DNA of 64,000 nt from an uncultured Nesterenkonia sp. (GTDB lineage: Bacteria > Actinomycetota > Actinomycetes > Actinomycetales > Micrococcaceae). The notes under the pieces are model-generated. The model did not search any database and had not been told where the DNA came from. It saw only the letters and a program-made list of their open reading frames with translations. Below, one piece after another: positions 56,366-64,000 of the stretch. Position 1 is the first letter of the stretch. Each line of letters begins with the position of its first letter. The position numbers were made by a program, and so were the translations under genes. The stretch spans positions 124,001-188,000 of the forward strand of contig CANLUC010000003.1 of assembly GCA_947494195.1 (NCBI GenBank). Direction: 5' to 3'.

Positions 56366-57847
56366 ATGCAGCACCTGCGCATCGTCGGGGTCAATGAAGG
56401 GGAGAACGATCCGCAGCTCATCCTTTCCGACGACTCGGGTCACGAGTTCGCGCTGCCGGTGGACGAGGCGCTGCGTCAGGCCGCAGCCCGGCCGACCGTG
56501 CGACCCAACAGATCAGATCTCTCCGCCCGGCCGCTGAGCCCGCGAGAGATCCAGGCACGGCTGCGCGCAGGCGCAACAGTGGATCAGGTGGTGGCCGCCT
56601 CCGGGCTGAGCACCGCCCATGTCGAGCGCTACGCAGGGCCGGTCCAGGCCGAGCGCGCGTATATGGCCCAGCGTGCGCAGACCACGCAGATCGCACCTGC
56701 CTCTGCCGCCGAGGCCCACCGGGTGGCGTTCGGGGACGCCCCAGCGACCCTGGCCGCCATGGTCAAGGTCCGGCTGCGTGCGATGGACGTGGACCTTTCC
56801 ACGGTCAGCTGGGACGCCTGGCGCCGTGAGGACGGACTCTGGCAGATCACCTGCGAGTTCGACGTCGACTCGTCCACCACCCATGGTCCGGGCATAGGCC
56901 TCAAGCCGCCCGCTGAATGGGTCTTCCAGGCCGAGACCCGTCATCTGCGAGCAGCCAACCGATGGGCCGAGTCGCTGAGCATCCTGGGACCCGACACCTC
57001 ACCGGGCGACCAGAGCCCCCAGCTCCCCCGCGGACGTCGACTCACCGCTGTGGATACCCCGTTCAATGTGGAGGACGCCGGGCGCGGCTCCCGCAGTCAG
57101 ACCCGAAGCTCAGAGACCACGGGCTCCGCCGCGGGCAGTGCCCACCAGTCTCGCGGCAGCTCCGGCCACGACGGCGCACGCACGGCAGAGCGCAGCTCCA
57201 ACGTCACCACTGGTCGCTTCGCCGGCTCTCCGCGGCGCGGCGGGGAGTCCGCTCCGCGCGGCGAGGGACACGAGCACGAGGATCTGCTGGAGGTCCTCAG
57301 GGCGCGCCGCGGTCAGCGTCTCGGTGCAGACGCGGAGGCAGACGACCGCCTTGCGCTGATGCTCAATCGCCCTGACCCGCAGGATCGGGGCGCCGAGCGC
57401 GACGCCGGGGCCGAAGCCGCGCGAGACGACGGCGATGAGCATTCCACCGTCCCGCTTCCACGGCTTCGCCCGGTCGCCGACGATTCCACGGGGCATCAGA
57501 GTGGTCCCACAGGATCCGGTCCCCAGGTCGGCGCCCGACCACGGGAGGAAGAGGGTTCCACACCTGCGGTGGGGTCGGCTGCGCCCGAGGACCCGCAGGC
57601 GGCTCCCGACGAGGTCGCAGCGGAGCGCGGGGTCGATGCCTGGGGCTTCGCCTACGACCAGACCCAGCCTTCCCCTGAGGCGGGGGCCGAGGACGACGAC
57701 GCCTCAGCGGAGGCCGAACGGCCTGGGGCCTCCAGCGCAGACGCGCAGACCGATGAGGAGACTGTGAAGCCACGCCGGAAGCCTGCTCCCCGGCGTGCGA
57801 ACATGCCGAAGTGGGACGACATCCTCTTCGGTTCGAAGAACGACTGA
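56366..57847 (+). CDS. sepH: Septation protein SepH
   Basis: A 493-aa cell-division protein that, in Streptomyces and mycobacteria, binds FtsZ and promotes its assembly. The N-terminal DUF3071 domain (MQHLRIVGVNEGENDPQLILSDDSGHEFALPVDEALRQA, with a helix-turn-helix-like RPLSPREIQARLRAGATVDQVVAASGLSTAHVERYAGPVQAERAYM) is well conserved. Residues from about 220 to 470 are low-complexity, disordered and acidic. A short conserved C-terminal segment, RRANMPKWDDILFG, ends the protein. GGAGGAAG lies at good distance before the ATG. Confidence 0.93.
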   Translation: MQHLRIVGVNEGENDPQLILSDDSGHEFALPVDEALRQAAARPTVRPNRSDLSARPLSPREIQARLRAGATVDQVVAASGLSTAHVERYAGPVQAERAYMAQRAQTTQIAPASAAEAHRVAFGDAPATLAAMVKVRLRAMDVDLSTVSWDAWRREDGLWQITCEFDVDSSTTHGPGIGLKPPAEWVFQAETRHLRAANRWAESLSILGPDTSPGDQSPQLPRGRRLTAVDTPFNVEDAGRGSRSQTRSSETTGSAAGSAHQSRGSSGHDGARTAERSSNVTTGRFAGSPRRGGESAPRGEGHEHEDLLEVLRARRGQRLGADAEADDRLALMLNRPDPQDRGAERDAGAEAARDDGDEHSTVPLPRLRPVADDSTGHQSGPTGSGPQVGARPREEEGSTPAVGSAAPEDPQAAPDEVAAERGVDAWGFAYDQTQPSPEAGAEDDDASAEAERPGASSADAQTDEETVKPRRKPAPRRANMPKWDDILFGSKND

Positions 57848-57865
57848 CCCCCGTGGAAAGCTGAA

Positions 57866-59062
57866 CTACGCTCCAGCGAGCTGCACCAGCGGCACACGAC
57901 GTTCGGCTTCGGTGAGAGAGCCGTGCTGCCCGACCATCTCCAACGGGCCCGCGCCCACCCGGTCCGCGTGATAGAGCGCGATATCGCTGTGCGCTGCGAC
58001 CAGCACGTCCCCGATCCTGCCGGAGACCCGCTCCTGGACCGGACCGAACCACCCGGCGTCGCAGGCCTCAGCCTTGGTGAGCACCCAGGCGCGGTCCCCG
58101 AACTCCTCACTCCACGCGGCGGCGATGTCGCCGGGCTCAGCGTCCGGCTGCGCGTAGAGCTGGACCAGTCGTGGTTCCCCGCCGGTGTGCCGCACTCCTG
58201 CAAGCAGGTCTCCACGCGCTGAGAAGTCGATGCGGTGCTCGGGGGCGATGTCCACCATCCCGTGATCGGCGGTGAGCAGCACCGATGCCTGATCTCCGTA
58301 GCGCCGCGCCAGCTCAGCGGTGAACCGTTCGGCCTCGGCGTCGAGCATCTCCAGCATGGAGAGCCACTGCGGGGAATCAACGCCGTAGCGGTGACCTGTC
58401 TTGTCCAGCTCATCGATGTAGAGATAGATGAGCTGCTTCGGCGCGGGGCCCTGCCGCACCGCTCCCTTGGCGGGCCGCTGCTGGGCGATCCATTCGGCGG
58501 CGCGGCTGAACCGGGCGTCCATGCGCGCCGCGCCGGTGAAGTCGCCGCCGGAGAGCACCGCCTGGGTCAGCTGGGACTCGGCGAACTTCGGTCGCGAGGC
58601 GGTGAGTACGGAGGCACCGGCGGACGCGGCACGCTGCAGCACCGAGGCATGCGGTTGCCACTGGGCCGGGTCCACCTCGGCGTCCCAGCCCCCAAGCATG
58701 TTGACCACCCGGTCCAGCTCCGGAGAGAGCACGTCGTAGCCGACCAGCCCGTGCTCACCGGGGGTGGCGCCGGTGCCCAGCGAAGCCAGGGAGGCCGCCG
58801 TCGTCGTCGGGACCCCGACGTCGAGGATCGAGGCGCGCGACGCCTGCCGCCAGGCCGAGGCGATGAACCGCGCGTGGCCCGAGCAGCGGGCCAGCAGCGC
58901 ATCACCGAGTCCGTCCACCATCAGGACCACGGTGATGTTGGACGCTGGCAGCCCAAGCCGGTTCTCGAACCCCTCCAGCCCCAGGGCGGCGGCGGCAGAG
59001 GTCATCACGTGGCGCAGGTGGGCGCCCTCGTAGTCCGGTGGAGGCGGGAGGGTCAGACTCAT
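57866..59062 (-). CDS. Alkaline phosphatase superfamily protein (nucleotide pyrophosphatase/phosphodiesterase type)
   Basis: A 398-aa metal-dependent phosphoesterase. Metal ligands are in VVLMVDGLGDALL, YIDELDKTGHRYG and LLTADHGMVDIAPEHR; the nucleophile is the Thr in GVPTTTAASLASLGTGATPGEHGLVGYD. There is no signal peptide, so it probably acts in the cytosol. The natural substrate is unknown. It starts 14 bases after the DUF5998 stop on the same strand and converges with sepH (18 bases). Confidence 0.88.
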   Translation of the reverse strand: MSLTLPPPPDYEGAHLRHVMTSAAAALGLEGFENRLGLPASNITVVLMVDGLGDALLARCSGHARFIASAWRQASRASILDVGVPTTTAASLASLGTGATPGEHGLVGYDVLSPELDRVVNMLGGWDAEVDPAQWQPHASVLQRAASAGASVLTASRPKFAESQLTQAVLSGGDFTGAARMDARFSRAAEWIAQQRPAKGAVRQGPAPKQLIYLYIDELDKTGHRYGVDSPQWLSMLEMLDAEAERFTAELARRYGDQASVLLTADHGMVDIAPEHRIDFSARGDLLAGVRHTGGEPRLVQLYAQPDAEPGDIAAAWSEEFGDRAWVLTKAEACDAGWFGPVQERVSGRIGDVLVAAHSDIALYHADRVGAGPLEMVGQHGSLTEAERRVPLVQLAGA

Positions 59063-59076
59063 CGGGTCGGCCCCGC

Positions 59077-59745
59077 TCAGCGGGCGTGCTTGACGCAGGC
59101 GCGGCGCAGGGCCCGCACGAAGCTGCGCGCCTCGTCGACGGCGGTGTCACCCTCAGCGGTGGCCGCGATTCGCAGCGCGATGTCCTCGGGCACCCAGCTG
59201 CCGGTGTCGCCATGGTCTGCGACACATTCGGGGTTGCCGCAGTCCGCGGGGTAGCTGTCGAAGCGTGCCCCACCCGTCCACGTCAGGTTCAGGGAGACCT
59301 CGGCCAGTGAACGGTCAGGGGTGAAGTGCTCGGGATGCCTGTGCACCTCGGAGAGGATCAGCGAGCGGATCCGGCTCACCGGCACCACTTCTGTGGAGAT
59401 CCGCGCGACGGTGTCGGCGCGCGGAGGATGTGGGGAGTCCCCGTGGTCGAAGGCTGGACCGTCCTCAGCCTCGAGGTCATGGTCATCGAGGTGGGCGACG
59501 ATGACGACCTCGTCGGCCAGCGCCACCACGGTGATGTGGCGGTGAACCTCTTCCATGTCGAAATGTGTGTCCACATGCACGATCTGGTGCGTGGCATCGC
59601 GTCCATCGAGCGCCTCGGTGATCGTGTGGTGCACCAGGGCGGGATAGAAGCCGCCGCGCTCGATGGCCTCCTTCAGAGAGAAGGTGGAGGCGGCGGTGCG
59701 GTGCTTCTCGCCGGAACCGTGCTGGCTGAAAGTCATGGGATCCAT
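59077..59745 (-). CDS. DUF5998 family protein
   Basis: A 222-aa soluble protein, probably DUF5998. The N-terminal part (AIERGGFYPALVHHTITEALDGRDATHQIVHVDTHFDMEEVHRHITVVALADEVVIVAHLDDHD) is predicted beta-rich; a His/Cys-bearing segment (YPADCGNPECVADHGDTG) could bind metal. Function unknown. Starts at ATG 59745 or 59736, neither with a convincing ribosome-binding site. It forms a pair with the phosphatase gene and is divergent from oleA with about 53 bases between the starts. Confidence 0.75.
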   Translation of the reverse strand: MDPMTFSQHGSGEKHRTAASTFSLKEAIERGGFYPALVHHTITEALDGRDATHQIVHVDTHFDMEEVHRHITVVALADEVVIVAHLDDHDLEAEDGPAFDHGDSPHPPRADTVARISTEVVPVSRIRSLILSEVHRHPEHFTPDRSLAEVSLNLTWTGGARFDSYPADCGNPECVADHGDTGSWVPEDIALRIAATAEGDTAVDEARSFVRALRRACVKHAR

Positions 59746-59786
59746 GGTATCCGGTGCAGGGATTCGCGGGCGCGGTCCACATACGG

Positions 59787-59792
59787 GATACT
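59787..59792 (+). promoter_or_regulatory. Candidate -10 box of the ole operon (leaderless)
   Basis: GATACT, six bases (GGTGCG) before the GTG start of oleA at 59799. No Shine-Dalgarno site is present upstream of that codon. Confidence 0.42.
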
Positions 59793-59798
59793 GGTGCG

Positions 59799-60827
59799 GT
59801 GCCAGGAAACGCGACTTTTCATCACCGCAACGCTTCCCTCCTCTCTGTGACGGAGGTCCAAGCCCCCGAGGTCCTCACGTCCAAGGACCTCGACAAGCGG
59901 CTGGGGGACGCGCTCAAACGTCTCAAGCTGCCCACGGGGCTGCTCCACCGAGTGGCCGGCGTCAAGGCGCGGCGGAACTGGTCCAAGCCCGGCGATGTCC
60001 GGGCCGGCACCGTCGAGGCCGGGCGCAGGGCGCTGGCAGCCGCAGGGATCGCCCCGGACCAGGTTTCGATGATGATCAACACCTCGGTCACCCGCGAGCA
60101 CCTCGAACCGTCTGTGGCGGTGGGGATCCACCACGATCTCGGCCTTCCCACCTCGGCGATGAACTTCGACATCACCAATGCCTGCCTCGGCTTCGTCAAT
60201 GCCATCACCCTGGCGAGCTCGATGATCGACGCCGGTCAGGCCAGCTATGTGCTGATCGTCAACGGCGAGGACGCCAAGAAGGTCCAGGACGCGACCGTCG
60301 AGCGCATCAACTCCTTGGAGAAGATGGCGTCCCGGGACGACTTCATGGCCGAGTTCGCCTCGCTGACCCTGGGCTCGGGTGCTGCCGCCGCCGTCGTCGG
60401 ACCTGCGGACCAGCACCCCGAAGGGCACCGCATCGTCGGCGGAGTGACCCGCGCGGCGACGCAGCACCATGCACTGTGCGTGGGCGACCACCACGGCATG
60501 TTCACCGATGCCCGCGGCCTGCTCGACGGCGGTCTGGAACTGGTCATGGACGCCTGGACCGATGCCCGTGAGCACTTCGACTGGGACTCCATGGACTCCT
60601 ACATCACGCATCAGGTCTCCCAGCTGCACACCTCCTCCATCGTCAAGGCCGCCAAGCTGGACAAGAAGCGTGTGCCCGTGACCTACCCGGACCTCGGCAA
60701 TGTGGGACCCGCCTCGCTGCCGATCACCCTCGCCCGCGAGTCCGAGCGGCTTCAGCGCGGAGACCGCGTGCTCTGCATGGGCGTGGGCTCGGGGCTGAAC
60801 ACCGCGATGCTGGAGATCGAATGGTGA
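59799..60827 (+). CDS. oleA: OleA, long-chain acyl-CoA head-to-head condensing enzyme
   Basis: A 342-aa thiolase-fold enzyme of the FabH/KAS III type. OleA joins two fatty acyl-CoA molecules into a beta-keto acid. Catalytic residues by position: Cys129 in ITNACLGFVNAI, His271 in SYITHQVSQLH and Asn301 in LGNVGPASLP; the Glu used as base is likely that in TREHLEPSVAVG. The start GTG 59799 gives the short N-terminus GNATFHHRNASLLSV of OleA from Micrococcus; GTG 59754 would add 15 residues. The stop overlaps oleBC by seven bases. Confidence 0.92.
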   Translation: MPGNATFHHRNASLLSVTEVQAPEVLTSKDLDKRLGDALKRLKLPTGLLHRVAGVKARRNWSKPGDVRAGTVEAGRRALAAAGIAPDQVSMMINTSVTREHLEPSVAVGIHHDLGLPTSAMNFDITNACLGFVNAITLASSMIDAGQASYVLIVNGEDAKKVQDATVERINSLEKMASRDDFMAEFASLTLGSGAAAAVVGPADQHPEGHRIVGGVTRAATQHHALCVGDHHGMFTDARGLLDGGLELVMDAWTDAREHFDWDSMDSYITHQVSQLHTSSIVKAAKLDKKRVPVTYPDLGNVGPASLPITLARESERLQRGDRVLCMGVGSGLNTAMLEIEW

Positions 60828-63616
60828 GCCTGCGGCGCCGCTTCTCCCCCATCGAGGCCGCTCCCGCGCGGCTGCCCGCCGATCACGCTCCCGACGCGGG
60901 CCTGGCCTTCCCAGGGCTCGATCCGGAATGGTCGCGCCTGGTACGAGCCAAGACCGACGACGGCGCCCGGACGTTCCACGTGCTGGACACCGGGCCGGCA
61001 CTGGCCGCGCGAGGAATCGCTCCCACCGGGACGATCCTCGCCGTGCACGGCAACCCGACCTGGTCCTACCTGTGGCGCTCCGTGCTGAGCGCCTCGCTCG
61101 AGCGTGCCACCGACGGCGCCGCCTGGCGCGTCATCGCACCAGATCAGCTGGACATGGGGTTTTCCGAGCGGCTGGCCCACCCGGTGGCACCGGCGCCCGA
61201 TGCGCCCAGCTACCGGCAGCTGCAGACCCGGTTGGGTGACCTCGACGCGCTGATGGACGCGCTCGACGTCGACACCTCCACCCTGGTCACGCTGGGACAC
61301 GATTGGGGCGGGGTGATCTCGCTGGGCTGGGCCGTGCGTCAGCGCGGTCAGGTCGATGCCGCCATCACCTTGAACACGGCCGTGGATCACCCCACTGCTG
61401 AGCCTGTGCCGGCCGCACTGCGCGCCGCGATGGCACCTGCGGCGCTGCCCGCCGCCACGGTCACCACGGATGCCTTCCTGCGCGTCACGCTCGGCCTGGC
61501 CGAGGAGACGCTTCCGGCGGCGGCGCGCGAGGCCTATCGCGCCCCGTACACCTCGCGCAGCGGACGCGGGGGCATCGGCGGATTCGTGGCCGACATCCCG
61601 GCGCTGAGCTCACACGGATCCCGCGCATGTCTTCAGGAGATCTCGGCCGGGCTGAGCGAATGGGACAAGCCCACGCTCCTGCTCTGGGGACCCAAGGACC
61701 CGGTCTTCCAGGACCGCTACCTCGCCGACCTGCAGGCCCGCGTCCCGCATGCCGACCTGCACCGCTTCGAGGGCGCCGGGCACATGCTCGTGGAGGACCG
61801 CGACATCGCCGCCCCGCTGTTCACCTGGCTCGAGGACCAGTTCGGCGAGTCTGCGATGCGGGAGAGCCGGCGCAGCCCGGAGCCCGCCGGCACGATCCTG
61901 GGTCTGCACGAGCAGCTCACCGCGCTGAGTACCTCCGCGCGGCGCAGCGAGGCCGCCGTCGTCGATATGACTGCCGAGCCCGAGGCGTGGAGCACCGCCG
62001 AGGACGCCGCCACCGGCAACCGGGCGCTGAGCTGGGAGGAGCTCGCCCGGCAGGTGGACGCACTCGCCGTCGGTCTGCGCGCAACCGGTGTCCGCCGCGG
62101 CGATCGCGTCTCGCTGCTGGTGCAGCCTGGAAACTCGCTGACCGTGATCCTCTACGCCTGCCTGCGCCTGGGTGCGGTGGCAGTGGTGGCCGACGCCGGC
62201 CTGGGTGTGCGCGGAATGACCCGCGCGGTCCGCAGCGCACGCCCCGACTGGGTCATCGGAGCCCAGCCCGGGCTCACCCTGGCGCGCAGCCTCGGCTGGC
62301 CCGGCCAGAGGATCAGCGCCCAGCGGCTCTCCGCGCGCCGGCAGCGGCTGCTGGACACCGTGGCCTCGGTGGAATCCCTGCTGAGCCGCCATGAGGGTGA
62401 GACTCCGGAGAACGAGCCGCAACCCGGTGCCGACGACCCGGCGGCGGTGCTGTTCACCTCCGGATCCACCGGACCGGCGAAGGGCGTGGTCTACACCCAC
62501 GCGCGCCTCGGAGCCCTGGTGGCGCTGCTGGTCGAACAGTTCCACATCAGACCCGGAGCCTCGCTGATCGCGGGCTTCGCCCCGTTCGCGCTGCTGGGGC
62601 CCGCCATCGGCGCGACCTCGGTCACTCCTGAGATGTCCGTGACGAAGCCCGCCACATTGACCGCGACGGCAGTGGCCGACGCTGCCCTGGCCGGTGAGGC
62701 GAGCATGTTCTTCGGCTCACCGGCGGCGCTGCGCAATGTGGTCGCCACAGCGGCCGAGCTCTCCGGGCTGCAGCGTCGAGCACTCGGGGAGATCTCCCTG
62801 GTGCTCTCGGCCGGCGCACCGGTGCATCCGGATCTGCTGAACGCGGTCCAGCGCGTCTTCCCCGTCGCCGAGATCCACACCCCCTACGGCATGACCGAGG
62901 GGCTGCTGCAGGCAGACATCGAACGCCGTGAGGTGCTCGACGCGATGACCACGGCCCAGCCCGGGGTCTGTGTGGGCTCCGCGGTCCGCGGGGTGCGGTT
63001 CGCCCTGGCCCCGCTGGACTCGACCGGCGTTCCCGCTGAGGAGCTGGTGGACCCTGCTGATGCCGTGGGTGTGCTCGGCGAGATCGTCGTCTCGGCCGCT
63101 CATCTCAAAGCCGGCTACGACCGGCTCTGGTTCACCGATCGCATCTCGCGTCGCGACACCCACGACGGGCTCCTCTGGCACCGCACCAATGACATCGGTC
63201 ACTTCGATGCCGAGTCACGGCTCTGGATCGAAGGACGCCTGCAGCATGTGCTTACCACCGCCGCGGGCCCGATCGGCCCCGGCACCGTGGAGACCCCGGT
63301 GGATGCGCTGCCCGAGGTCGCCCGGAGCGCGGCCGTGCCGGTGGGACCACAGGGCACCCAGGCAGTCGTGGTGATCGTCGAGCCCGAGTCCGAGTCCACA
63401 TCCGAGCGGTTCCCCCTGCGCGAGGGCCGCTCCCCGGTGGCCGAGGTCTCCTTCGCCGCACGGGTGCGCGCCGCCGTGCCGGAGATCCAGATCGCCGCGG
63501 TGCTGGTGCTCGAAGAGCTTCCCACTGATGTGCGGCACAACTCCAAGATCGACCGCACCGGTCTCGCAGGCTGGGCCGAGCGGGTGCTCGCCGGAGAGAA
63601 GGTCGGCACCCCGTGA
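60821..63616 (+). CDS. oleBC: OleBC fusion: beta-lactone decarboxylase plus beta-lactone synthetase
   Basis: A 931-aa fusion. Residues 1 to about 345 are OleB, a haloalkane-dehalogenase-like alpha/beta hydrolase: oxyanion region VHGNPTWSYLW, nucleophile Asp161 in LGHDWGG, His in GAGHMLVED. The rest, from about residue 350, is OleC, an acyl-CoA-synthetase-like enzyme: AMP site LFTSGSTGPAKGVVYTH (about 545), YGMTEG (about 687). OleC forms a beta-lactone from the beta-hydroxy acid, and OleB decarboxylates it to the cis-olefin. Starts ATG 60821 or GTG 60824. The fused form is known in actinobacteria. Confidence 0.93.
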   Translation: MVSLRRRFSPIEAAPARLPADHAPDAGLAFPGLDPEWSRLVRAKTDDGARTFHVLDTGPALAARGIAPTGTILAVHGNPTWSYLWRSVLSASLERATDGAAWRVIAPDQLDMGFSERLAHPVAPAPDAPSYRQLQTRLGDLDALMDALDVDTSTLVTLGHDWGGVISLGWAVRQRGQVDAAITLNTAVDHPTAEPVPAALRAAMAPAALPAATVTTDAFLRVTLGLAEETLPAAAREAYRAPYTSRSGRGGIGGFVADIPALSSHGSRACLQEISAGLSEWDKPTLLLWGPKDPVFQDRYLADLQARVPHADLHRFEGAGHMLVEDRDIAAPLFTWLEDQFGESAMRESRRSPEPAGTILGLHEQLTALSTSARRSEAAVVDMTAEPEAWSTAEDAATGNRALSWEELARQVDALAVGLRATGVRRGDRVSLLVQPGNSLTVILYACLRLGAVAVVADAGLGVRGMTRAVRSARPDWVIGAQPGLTLARSLGWPGQRISAQRLSARRQRLLDTVASVESLLSRHEGETPENEPQPGADDPAAVLFTSGSTGPAKGVVYTHARLGALVALLVEQFHIRPGASLIAGFAPFALLGPAIGATSVTPEMSVTKPATLTATAVADAALAGEASMFFGSPAALRNVVATAAELSGLQRRALGEISLVLSAGAPVHPDLLNAVQRVFPVAEIHTPYGMTEGLLQADIERREVLDAMTTAQPGVCVGSAVRGVRFALAPLDSTGVPAEELVDPADAVGVLGEIVVSAAHLKAGYDRLWFTDRISRRDTHDGLLWHRTNDIGHFDAESRLWIEGRLQHVLTTAAGPIGPGTVETPVDALPEVARSAAVPVGPQGTQAVVVIVEPESESTSERFPLREGRSPVAEVSFAARVRAAVPEIQIAAVLVLEELPTDVRHNSKIDRTGLAGWAERVLAGEKVGTP

Positions 63617-64000
63617 CCCGCTTCATCGAGCCCGGCGCCCACGTCCTGGTCACCGGCGCCTCGGGGCTGCTCGGGCGCAGCGTGGCGCAGCGCCTCGCCG
63701 CGGAAGGCTATGCCGTCACCGTGCTGCAGCGCGGCACCTCGGCGTTGGAGGGCGTTGATGAGATCCGCGGATCGCTTGCTGACCCTGCCGCGGTGGCGCG
63801 CGCCACGCAGGGGCAGGATGCGGTGATCCATATGGCGGCCAAGGTCTCGGTCTCGGGGCCCCACGAGGACTTCGTCGAGGTCAATGTGCGCGGCACCGAA
63901 CGGCTCCTGGACGCGGCCCAGGCCAGCGGGGTGACCGATTTCCTCCATGTCTCCTCCCCTTCGGTGGCCCATGCCGGGGCCTCGCTCATCGGCGCCGGAG
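63613..64000 (+). CDS. oleD: OleD, NAD(P)-dependent beta-keto acid reductase (cut by window end)
   Basis: The first 129 codons of a short-chain dehydrogenase of the extended 3-beta-HSD type. The Rossmann motif is HVLVTGASGLLGRSVAQRL, followed by VIHMAAKVSVSGPHEDFVEVNVRGTERLLDAA and DFLHVSSPSVAH. Placed after oleBC, it is OleD, which reduces the OleA product to the beta-hydroxy acid that OleC cyclises. The GTG start at 63613 overlaps the oleBC stop by four bases (GTGA). The C-terminus lies beyond the window. Confidence 0.92.
   Translation, partial: MTRFIEPGAHVLVTGASGLLGRSVAQRLAAEGYAVTVLQRGTSALEGVDEIRGSLADPAAVARATQGQDAVIHMAAKVSVSGPHEDFVEVNVRGTERLLDAAQASGVTDFLHVSSPSVAHAGASLIGAG

Overview
The window is a stretch of actinobacterial core chromosome: GC-rich throughout, dense, with no insertion sequence, prophage, CRISPR array or integrase that I can see. 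Lineage markers include mycothiol glycosyltransferase MshA, the septation protein SepH, the actinobacterial families DUF3000, DUF3093, DUF3159, DUF3710, DUF4193 and DUF5998, a FadR-type gluconate regulator, and an oleA-oleBC-oleD cluster with OleB and OleC fused. Together they suggest the order Micrococcales, most likely Micrococcaceae (Nesterenkonia-like). The genus is inference, not shown by the sequence.

Layout. 1-6135 (minus): yebC-ruvC-ruvA-ruvB-yajC-secD-secF, Holliday-junction processing followed by the Sec accessory membrane complex; secF runs off the left edge. 6239-9239: an M3 oligopeptidase and a DUF429 protein. 9323-14032 (minus): rpiB-nei-thrS-HIT-pgsA. 14174-18301: a truncated haemoglobin, an unknown gene, and a gluconate module (gntR-type regulator divergent from gntK-gntP) with a clear palindromic operator. 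18465-22395: tesB, mshA, a DUF2079 membrane protein and tRNA-Arg(TCT). 22666-28476: ssb, ettA, yaaA, RNase P RNA, a large-type GAPDH and RNase H. 28589-34337: nif3, a sulfur operon msrA-cysK-cysE, a nitronate monooxygenase and gnd. 34552-41088: ppk2, zapE, sseA-sufE, a membrane-anchored alpha/beta hydrolase, msrB and a threonine aldolase. 41124-48291: DUF3000, RNase D, fadB, a Tat-exported Rieske lipoprotein, a WGR-like protein and dxs. 48459-57847: acnA, a TRAM-domain RNA methyltransferase, DUF3159-DUF3710, dut, DUF3093, DUF4193 and sepH. 57866-64000: a phosphatase-family protein, DUF5998 and the olefin cluster oleA-oleBC-oleD, cut by the right edge.

Functional links. GntP and GntK would make 6-phosphogluconate for Gnd, with RpiB in the same pentose-phosphate pathway. 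CysE and CysK make cysteine; MshA starts mycothiol, which consumes cysteine; MsrA, MsrB and YaaA fit oxidative-stress defence, and SseA-SufE handles persulfide sulfur. OleA, OleB, OleC and OleD should convert fatty acyl-CoA into very-long-chain internal olefins.

The most notable points beyond ordinary annotation are: several conserved actinobacterial gene blocks that look trimmed here (no PIM or PLP genes beside pgsA, no Trk/permease cassette beside DUF3159, no thiolase before fadB, no zinc-ribbon gene and no CobC domain beside nif3); a set of genes whose start codons lie 6-7 bases after a TANNNT-type -10 box, suggesting leaderless transcripts; and two sharp palindromes over promoters (gnt and fadB). 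I did not find a convincing wholly new system.
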